Assembly (NCBI RefSeq): GCF_052072235.1
Contig: NZ_CM125436.1
Span: 5,016,001-5,080,000 of the forward strand
Source: Brevibacillus_D fluminis_A
GTDB lineage: Bacteria > Bacillota > Bacilli > Brevibacillales > Brevibacillaceae
Reading direction: 5' to 3'
DNA length: 64,000 bases
Shown here one piece after another: positions 59,001 through 64,000 of the stretch (position 1 is its first letter; each line of letters begins with the position of its first letter). The notes beneath the pieces are model-generated. The model saw only the letters and a list, made by a program, of their open reading frames with translations. It searched no databases and was not told where the DNA came from. Made by a program: the position numbers and the translations under genes.

Positions 59001-59749
59001 GCTTTTTGTTTCTCCAAATCAGCGCGCTGCGCGGTAAAGCGCTGCGCCTGCTCCATCGCTGCGGCCAGCTCCGCCTCTGCCCCCGCCAAAGCGTCAGGGC
59101 CCGCGTCGCCTAAAGCCGCCAGCTCTTTCTCGATCCGGTTCACCGCTTCTTTATTTTGTTCGACTGTCCGCCGAATCCGCTCCCCCAGCTTTTCTCCATA
59201 TTCGTGCAGCTGGAAGATGCGCTGCAGCATTTCATTGCGCTCGCTGCCTTTCAGCGTCAAAAATTTGGAGAATTGCCCTTGCGGCAGCACAACCGCGCGG
59301 GTAAAATCGTTCAGCGTCAAGCCGAGCAATTGTTCAACCGCTTGTGTCGCCGTCGTCGCTTTCGACTCCAGCACGATATCCGCTCCATCATCGGTGGCGC
59401 GCTCGATCAGCCGTACCTCCGGCTGCCGTTTCTTCCCCTTTTTGTCGAGTCCGAATTCTCGCTCGATCGTATAGCGCTTCCGTTCGCGATCAAGCCCCAA
59501 TTCGAATGTGAACGAGACAAACAGCCGCTGCTCATGCTGATTCAGCGACTCTTGGGGATGGGAAGTTCCGCCTGCGCGGACAACCTGCCCGTACAGCGCA
59601 AGCGTGATCGCATCCAGAATCGTGGATTTGCCGCTTCCGGTCGGACCGAAGATGCCGAACAATCCTGCTGCGCACAATGTTTCGAAATCGATCTCCACCT
59701 GGTCGCGGTAGCTGTGCAAACCGGCGATCTGCAATTGTATCGGCTTCAT
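56099..59749 (-). CDS. sbcC: SbcC (Rad50-like) ATPase subunit
   Basis: 1216-residue SMC-like ATPase that with SbcD processes hairpins and protein-blocked DNA ends. N-terminal Walker A GPTGSGKST (35-43), two long Gln/Glu/Ala-rich coiled-coil arms, the zinc-hook CPVCGSVEHP near residue 605, and the C-terminal signature and Walker B STLSGGETFLTSLALALALS, FFLDEGFGTLDPELL. A second CxxC (ECRDCGERW, near 695) lies within the arm; its role is unclear. The ATG overlaps the sbcD stop (ATGA). Slightly longer than B. subtilis SbcC. Confidence 0.95.
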   Translation of the reverse strand: MKPIQLQIAGLHSYRDQVEIDFETLCAAGLFGIFGPTGSGKSTILDAITLALYGQVVRAGGTSHPQESLNQHEQRLFVSFTFELGLDRERKRYTIEREFGLDKKGKKRQPEVRLIERATDDGADIVLESKATTATQAVEQLLGLTLNDFTRAVVLPQGQFSKFLTLKGSERNEMLQRIFQLHEYGEKLGERIRRTVEQNKEAVNRIEKELAALGDAGPDALAGAEAELAAAMEQAQRFTAQRADLEKQKAEQEQLRAWQRELGQIEQELLQLDSRKQEMDSLQERSLLIEAALHVWPQLEKVERLLAEHVALGTRLDSLRAEKAQAEQAHEESERRFLQSQAERKGEEPLLLEQKGKLAQALEWEQELVALKAELVQTQQKWQQLAARQGDVHARLGRQQEQLAEWFKQREGMEAELRETTVAVEERKSILALRELKQAWERELARTRQLEAEAARAHDELDKQTEAAKEQEVRWKQATAKREELAERIAAVEAQPVMGEEELASMRDVLQQMRNIGKEWRELGKEQEEWAKKRAEWEAQRKRVQAALEKAEADHAQKSAIAVKLQDEKARLEEELQKWRQHNMARVLREHLHDGQECPVCGSVEHPRAKAGAVETEHAIEQEGQAMLQRLKAADTALKAAEQEAREAEQRLQQEKVAAAVTGEREAALTEEQRSHEARLARIRQECRDCGERWTVASVDDLLEVYQEQDKLLRTKTEERVRRKQELDRLMAEQKEQHDQELAQQRLYERLQVRLEQARENVKAAKARWEEADQLTKAAAQALHVSRKDMPIEAIEPVYAQIEERDRRQAQLVALRSELEPRIQQAQANLQSLQAEQAELEKEAAVAKERIGKEEQLWNEKHQRWHERTGGAKAADCLAQVESKLTSLQQAAEEAEQAFARAREERQRVQEALVQVESSVQAQERQLEMEKAALADMLQATKLQDNASVMAYCQERDQLPAYREAIRSYQTRIDQLHYDAARLQDKLGDRVATEEEYQLLCEAWEALESQLLSSRDRVAVSRQTLTRIQSSHERWLALHADWQERIDELSRLEELRKLFEGKAFVQFIAEEKLASIARDASYHLMQMTKNRYALELGDGGEFVLRDEAAGGIRRAVSTLSGGETFLTSLALALALSVEIQMRGAKLEFFFLDEGFGTLDPELLEVVLHALERLRMNDLTIGIISHVPELRVRMPRRLIVTPPEPLGAGSQIHVEME

Positions 59750-61002
59750 GCCAATCCGCCTCCCTCATCCGCTTGTTCATTCACCATCAAGCGGGAAAAC
59801 AGCTGAATGAGCTTTTCATCCGGCTGCATCCCTTTTTTCCGCTCATAAAAGCGCCGAAACAGCTGCTCAGGGCTCATCTGCGCGCGCTCCTGCCGCGTTT
59901 CTTCCGCTTCCTCGCTGCTCACTTCCGGCTTTACTGCCACACGCTGGATTTTGAGGAATTGGTCGCTCAGCTTTTTCAACCGCTGAAATTCGGCCGGATC
60001 GATCGTATCGCTGACATGCAGCTCCAGCTCAATCCACGCCTCCGCGTCACGCCCCTCGGCTAGCCATTGCTCCACCTGCCCGATGCCTTCGGTCGCCTTC
60101 CAGCGGGCAAGCGGCTTGCTGCTTTGCAAATAAATGATTTCCTCTACCGGCGCTTCTCCCGGCACGAGATCAAGCATGACGACGGCCTTGCTTTGCCCGG
60201 CTTCGGAAAAGCTGTAGCCGAGCGGCGAGCCGCTATAGCGGACCAGCGGCTTGTCCGACAGCTTTTGCAGTCGATGAAGATGCCCCAATGCCACATAATC
60301 GGCCTGTTCAGGAAATGCCGACAGCGAAACCGAATGCGTGCCGCCGATTTGAATCGGCCGTTCCGAATCGCTCTCATTTCCGCCCATGACAAACATGTGG
60401 CTCATGATGAGATTCACCGTATCTGCGCGGAAGTGGCCGGACAGATCCGCCAGCAAGTCGCGAATTCGCTCGGAAAAGGCGAGCTGCATCTGCTCCGGAC
60501 TAAAGCTCTCGCTGATCAGTTCCCGCAGCCGCGCCTCGGAAGGATAAGGCAAGGCGATGATGACCGCCGAATGTGCCACCCCCGGCACCGCCAGCTCAAA
60601 CCAGGATGGCCCTCCCTGCAAAATGCGCACCTGCTCGGCTGGCGTGTCCGGCTCCGTACAAAACGGCGCTTCCTTTGGCAAGCCAAGCAGCACGATCCCT
60701 TGCTTGTGTGCAAGCGGCGCCGCAGCGCGCACCCGTTCCGGCTGGTCATGATTGCCCGCAATGACCACGACACCGCGTTTCCCGTTTTTGGAGAGCCGCT
60801 CCAATGCCTCGTAAAACAATTCCTCCGCCCATGCCGGCGGATTCACCGAGTCGTACACATCGCCTGCAATCAGCACAACATCCACGTTCCTCTCGTCAGC
60901 GATCGCGCACAGCTCGGCTACAAATGCCTCCTGTTCCAATCTCCGGTCACGTCCCTCCAGCAACCGGCCAAAATGCCAGTCTGCGGTATGAAGCACTCTC
61001 AT
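59746..61002 (-). CDS. sbcD: SbcD (Mre11-like) nuclease subunit
   Basis: 418-residue Mn-dependent exo/endonuclease. Metallophosphoesterase motifs: MRVLHTADWHFGR (motif I), VLIAGDVYDSVNPP (II), VVIAGNHDQPERV (III), IMSHMFVMGG (IV, GH-type), and VALGHLHR (V). The C-terminal capping domain follows. ATG 61002 is preceded by GAGGTGA; an earlier in-frame GTG at 61011 is inside that site. First gene of the repair operon; a probable -10 (TAGAAT) lies 50 bp upstream. I do not find a convincing LexA box. Confidence 0.95.
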   Translation of the reverse strand: MRVLHTADWHFGRLLEGRDRRLEQEAFVAELCAIADERNVDVVLIAGDVYDSVNPPAWAEELFYEALERLSKNGKRGVVVIAGNHDQPERVRAAAPLAHKQGIVLLGLPKEAPFCTEPDTPAEQVRILQGGPSWFELAVPGVAHSAVIIALPYPSEARLRELISESFSPEQMQLAFSERIRDLLADLSGHFRADTVNLIMSHMFVMGGNESDSERPIQIGGTHSVSLSAFPEQADYVALGHLHRLQKLSDKPLVRYSGSPLGYSFSEAGQSKAVVMLDLVPGEAPVEEIIYLQSSKPLARWKATEGIGQVEQWLAEGRDAEAWIELELHVSDTIDPAEFQRLKKLSDQFLKIQRVAVKPEVSSEEAEETRQERAQMSPEQLFRRFYERKKGMQPDEKLIQLFSRLMVNEQADEGGGLA

Positions 61003-61101
61003 TCCTCTCACCTCAATCGATCATGTGTTTGCATATGTTTATTCTATCAAAAGATAGACTGCTGCGTATAAGGAAAACATCTCTTGTTGGGAGTGGCAGG
61101 C

Positions 61102-61148
61102 AAAAAAAAGAAAAACCGCACCCCTTGCGCACAACGGGAGCGGTTCAA
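61102..61148 (-). terminator. Terminator of ctaB-ctaA
   Basis: On the minus strand AACCGCTCCC and GGGGTGCGGTT pair imperfectly, followed by TTTTC and TTTTTTTT. Confidence 0.85.
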
Positions 61149-61158
61149 CGCCGATCTT

Positions 61159-62070
61159 TTATTTGCTGCTCGTCTCCTGCGGTCCTTTCAGCGACTGCAG
61201 GCAGAGATAGCACATCACGCCGAACAGGCACGTGATGACAAACGAGTGGAAAAGGGTAGCAAACAAGCTCAGCTTGGACAAAATCACGTAGCCGCCGCTG
61301 AACACCTGCACGACCACCAAGACGAACGACAAAATGCTTGCCACGTAAATATCGCGGCGCGTCTCTTTGTAATGACGGATGGCGATCACCATCACTGCCA
61401 GCAGCAAGAATAGCAGCGTGGCAGCCGCGAGCCTGTGTGCGAACTGAATGCCCACTTGGCCGGAAAGCTCGGGGATCAACCGGCCATGGCACAGCGGCCA
61501 GTCCGGACATCCCAGGTTGGAGCCGGTATGGCGGACGTACGCGCCGAGATACACAACCCCGTAAGCAAAAATCGTCGTAAACCAGATCAAATTGCGATGA
61601 CCCGCAGCAAGCTTTGTCTGGACAACAACCTGCGATCGCTCTTTGCTCAGTACGAACAGCGTTAACAAAAATACTCCTGAATACGCAAGCAAGGAAAATC
61701 CGAAATGCAGCGCCAGTACAGGCGAGCTTTGCGGCCATATGACAGCCGACGCTCCGACTAACGACTCCAGCACGATGAAGAACAGGCCGATGATGGCAGT
61801 CGCGCGAACCTCTTTGTTTCCTTTATAGCGACGCCATGCCCAGACCGTGAACAGCACGACAACCATCCCCGCCAAGCCGGTCACGAACCGATGCATGTAT
61901 TCAATCATGGATTGCAGCGTATATTCAGGTACCCATTTCCCGTTGCATAGCGGCCAGTCATTCCCGCAACCGAGTCCGGAGTTGGTTTTGGTCACCAACG
62001 ATCCGGCAATCATGACAAGCATCATGATGATAGTTGCGAAAATGGCGAGCCATTTCAGCCACCGATCCAT
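61159..62070 (-). CDS. ctaA: Heme A synthase
   Basis: Oxidises the C8 methyl of heme O to give heme A for aa3-type oxidase. 303 residues, eight membrane helices in two four-helix halves. Conserved Cys pairs sit in SGLGCGNDWPLC and SNLGCPDWPLC; heme-ligand His residues occur in EYMHRFVTGLAG, LALHFGFSLL, QFAHRLAAATLLF and LFHSFVITCL. GAGGTG precedes ATG 62070. It is 31 bp downstream of ctaB, so both enzymes of heme A formation are co-transcribed. Confidence 0.95.
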   Translation of the reverse strand: MDRWLKWLAIFATIIMMLVMIAGSLVTKTNSGLGCGNDWPLCNGKWVPEYTLQSMIEYMHRFVTGLAGMVVVLFTVWAWRRYKGNKEVRATAIIGLFFIVLESLVGASAVIWPQSSPVLALHFGFSLLAYSGVFLLTLFVLSKERSQVVVQTKLAAGHRNLIWFTTIFAYGVVYLGAYVRHTGSNLGCPDWPLCHGRLIPELSGQVGIQFAHRLAAATLLFLLLAVMVIAIRHYKETRRDIYVASILSFVLVVVQVFSGGYVILSKLSLFATLFHSFVITCLFGVMCYLCLQSLKGPQETSSK

Positions 62071-62101
62071 TTCGACACCTCATTTTATCCTGATGATCAC
62101 C

Positions 62102-63043
62102 CTAGAACTGGATCGCGCTTATGAACATCGCGGCACACATCGCCGTCAGGTAGATCAAGGAATAACCAAACAATTTTCTCGCCCATGCCATGTCGTCTTT
62201 CGTATGGAAGCCTTTGAACAGCTCAACCAGGTAAACGACGCCAAGCACCAGCGCGGTAATCAAGTAAATGTAGCCTACGTTGCCATGGAAAAACAGCAAG
62301 AGCGATGCTGGAACCAGCGCCCCGGTCCAGAGGAACATTTGACGCTTGGTTTCCTCGAACCCTTTGACATTCGGCAGCATCGGCAAGCCTGCATTTCCGT
62401 ACTCCTCGACTTTCATCATGGCAAGCGACAGGAAGTGCGGCATTTGCCAGATGAAGATGATCAGGAACAGCAGCCATGCCCCCATATCCACACGGCCGGT
62501 TACCGCCACCCAGCCGATGACGGGCGGGGTTGCGCCGGAAATCGCGCCCACGACGGTATTGAGCGAAGACACGCGCTTCATCGGCGTGTAAATCAGCACG
62601 TAGAACACGTGGCCGATCAGGCTCCACACGGCTGCCAGCGGATTCACCAGCACAGTCAAAATCAAAAGGCCGATCACCAGAAGCGACAGACCGAACAGCA
62701 GTGCCGTACGCGGCGTAATTTTGCCGGTTGCGACCGCCCGGTTTTTCGTCCGTTTCATCTTCGTATCGATATCGCGGTCCCAGTAGTTGTTCAAAGCTGC
62801 GCCTGACGCGATGACCAGCGCAGTCCCCAACAGCGTATTGATTGTCAAAGCCAATTGCAGCGTCCCTGCTGCTGCAAGCCACAAGCCGATGAAAGCTGTC
62901 ATCAAGTTCGATGTAATGATGCCTGGTTTGCACAATTGCCAATAATCTCGCCAAGTCGCTTTCTGATTTGGCGTATCCACATGCTCGCTTGCGAGTGATG
63001 GCTCGGACTGCATGCGTTCTTCGTAAACGGCGGGTTGATCCAT
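62102..63043 (-). CDS. ctaB: Protoheme IX farnesyltransferase (heme O synthase)
   Basis: Adds a farnesyl group from FPP to heme B. 313 residues, about nine membrane helices; the two Asp-rich motifs of UbiA prenyltransferases are NNYWDRDIDTKMKRTKNRAV and the YTPMKR loop with its downstream partner. A polar N-terminal extension of about 40 residues precedes the first helix. AGGAGG serves either ATG 63043 (10 bp away) or the in-frame TTG 63049 (4 bp). First gene of ctaB-ctaA; the cta oxidase genes are not adjacent in this window. Confidence 0.95.
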   Translation of the reverse strand: MDQPAVYEERMQSEPSLASEHVDTPNQKATWRDYWQLCKPGIITSNLMTAFIGLWLAAAGTLQLALTINTLLGTALVIASGAALNNYWDRDIDTKMKRTKNRAVATGKITPRTALLFGLSLLVIGLLILTVLVNPLAAVWSLIGHVFYVLIYTPMKRVSSLNTVVGAISGATPPVIGWVAVTGRVDMGAWLLFLIIFIWQMPHFLSLAMMKVEEYGNAGLPMLPNVKGFEETKRQMFLWTGALVPASLLLFFHGNVGYIYLITALVLGVVYLVELFKGFHTKDDMAWARKLFGYSLIYLTAMCAAMFISAIQF

Positions 63044-63365
63044 TCCCAAAATACCTCCTTCTGACGCTCTATCTATTTAAGAACCCGGCTCAAAAACGAC
63101 CAAAAATCGACATAACGTCATTGTAACGAAATTTGTCAAACACAGTCAACAACAGGGCAAAAGCGCACTCTCGCTACTACCCGACAAAGCTACTTTATCA
63201 AATACAGCAGCGCAAAAACACACGTACTGGTGACAAATTAGCAAACTTCCCTCTGCCTATTTTTTCTGTCTCCTGCACAGAAATGGGTGGCTAACCATAG
63301 TGTGTTATAGCCCTTCCCCTTTTAACCATAATTTCATCGACCGTTTTAAAAGGACGGATGCCCGC
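63044..63365. other. Intergenic region between divergent ctaB and TauE/SafE genes
   Basis: 322 bp. It should hold both promoters. I find no riboswitch, terminator or clear operator. A short frame (ATG 63358, seven codons, MPAWIFT) overlaps the start of the permease gene and has AAAAGGACGG upstream, so it could act as a leader, but this may be chance. Confidence 0.4.
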
Positions 63366-64000
63366 ATGGATTTTCACTTAACCGCGATCGGTCTGTTCGT
63401 TGGTTTCATGGTCGGCTTGACTGGCGTTGGCGGTGCGGCAATCCTCACACCGCTTTTGATCCTACTGGGCATTTCACCCACGATCGCCGTCGGCACCGAT
63501 CTCGCCTATAACTCGATCACGAAGATTTTCGGCACCTTTCAGCATTGGCGGCAGCAAACCGTCAACTGGAAGGTGGTCCGGCTCTTTGCGATCGGAAGCG
63601 TCCCCAGCGCGATCATCGCCGTATTAACCAGCCAATGGATCCGTCACCTTTACGGCAGCAGTGATTTCCTGATCAAAAAGGTGCTCGGATTCGCCCTGAT
63701 CTTGATCCCCGTCTGCATGATTATCAAAGCCATTCACTCCCGTCGCAGCGGCAAGCCAAGTGACCGGCCGGAAAAACCGTTCGCCGAAAAACGCGGCCTG
63801 CCCATCGCCATCGGGGCCATCCTCGGCTTCATCGTCGGGTTGACCTCCATCGGCAGCGGCTCTCTGTTTGCACTCGCTCTCATGTATCTTTTCCCGATGA
63901 GCGGAAAGGAAATCGTCGGAACCGACATCGCCCACGCCCTACTGCTCGTCACTGCCGCCGGTCTCGCGCACGCAAGCTTCGGCAACGTGGATTATTCCTT
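63366..64000 (+). CDS. TauE/SafE-family sulfite/anion exporter (3' end beyond window)
   Basis: The first 211 codons of a polytopic membrane protein. It starts MDFHLTAIGLFVGFMVGLTG with the family's GLTGVGGAAILTPLLILLG motif, then VGTDLAYNSITKIFGTFQHW, and the repeat of the first motif in the second half (GFIVGLTSIGSGSLFALALM, then GTDIAHALLLVTAAGLAHA). Both halves of the inverted-repeat fold are therefore visible. Members export sulfite, sulfoacetate or related anions; the substrate is unknown. The frame is open to the window end. Confidence 0.9.
   Translation, partial: MDFHLTAIGLFVGFMVGLTGVGGAAILTPLLILLGISPTIAVGTDLAYNSITKIFGTFQHWRQQTVNWKVVRLFAIGSVPSAIIAVLTSQWIRHLYGSSDFLIKKVLGFALILIPVCMIIKAIHSRRSGKPSDRPEKPFAEKRGLPIAIGAILGFIVGLTSIGSGSLFALALMYLFPMSGKEIVGTDIAHALLLVTAAGLAHASFGNVDYS

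Noticed and set aside
61003..61070. Possible LexA box (AAACATATGCAA) upstream of sbcD
   Set aside because: Only about 8 of 12 positions fit GAACATATGTTC and both half-sites are broken.

Overview
The window looks like the chromosome of an endospore-forming Bacillota, most likely the Brevibacillus/Paenibacillaceae group. Evidence: CotF-type spore coat genes, a proline T-box, FadR- and GlnR/TnrA-type operators of Bacillus pattern, an AdeR-like regulator beside ald, addAB/sbcDC, ctaB-ctaA, YhfH, a YugI-type S1 protein, and strong AGGAGG ribosome binding sites. Most of it is ordinary core chromosome. I see no prophage, insertion sequence, CRISPR array, rRNA or tRNA. The genus is an inference.

Layout. 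1-2.7 kb: 5' part of fadN behind a FadR box, a small hypothetical gene, a lipoprotein. 2.7-6.5 kb: proline operon proB-proA-proC behind a T-box leader with a CCC specifier. 6.5-9 kb: P-loop/Asp23 fusion, two CotF-like coat genes, an SDR. 9-13.6 kb (minus): a diverged UMP kinase paralogue, then panE-ispH-MFS-DUF4870 followed by a candidate 20-residue peptide gene. 13.6-16.5 kb: a GSI-beta glutamine synthetase behind a perfect GlnR/TnrA box, a small membrane protein, an L,D-transpeptidase. 16.6-20.3 kb (minus): a cyclic-di-GMP-I riboswitch with terminator ahead of a chemoreceptor gene translationally coupled to an ATP-grasp ligase. 20.7-27.7 kb: MarR regulator, 3-hydroxyacyl-CoA dehydrogenase, class 2 pyrD, a membrane protein, ald with its AdeR-like regulator, a stand-alone CheY-like receiver. 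27.7-30 kb: several very small genes (one with a terminator inside its frame, a His/Gln-rich protein, two tiny membrane proteins, YhfH) and a GNAT. 30-33.7 kb: BMP-type binding protein plus an orphan histidine kinase, and a hydrolase. 33.8-39.5 kb (minus): S1 protein, and an RND efflux pair followed by a VanZ-like gene. 39.6-48.8 kb: an internally deleted rlmA remnant, three covarying mini-hairpins, GNAT, HAD phosphatase, a duplicated FG-GAP-like secreted protein, scoAB-type CoA transferase, an esterase, a 218-bp inverted-repeat element, an AEC transporter, purU, an exported hypothetical. 48.8-61 kb (minus): sbcD-sbcC-addB-addA, a double-strand-break repair operon with overlapping genes. 61-63 kb (minus): ctaB-ctaA for heme O/A. 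63.4 kb to the end: the 5' part of a TauE/SafE permease.

How the parts connect. Control elements match nutrient logic: uncharged tRNA-Pro for proline synthesis, acyl-CoA (FadR) for beta-oxidation, nitrogen state (GlnR/TnrA) for glutamine synthetase, a PucR-type activator for alanine catabolism, c-di-GMP for a chemosensory/ligase operon. The items most worth following up are the c-di-GMP-controlled chemoreceptor/ATP-grasp pair, the GSI-beta enzyme under a Gram-positive nitrogen operator, the 218-bp palindromic element at 45.7-45.9 kb, the three compensatory mini-hairpins at 40.03-40.08 kb, and the small gene at 27.7-28.0 kb whose terminator precedes its stop codon. All calls are from reading the sequence; no database search was run.
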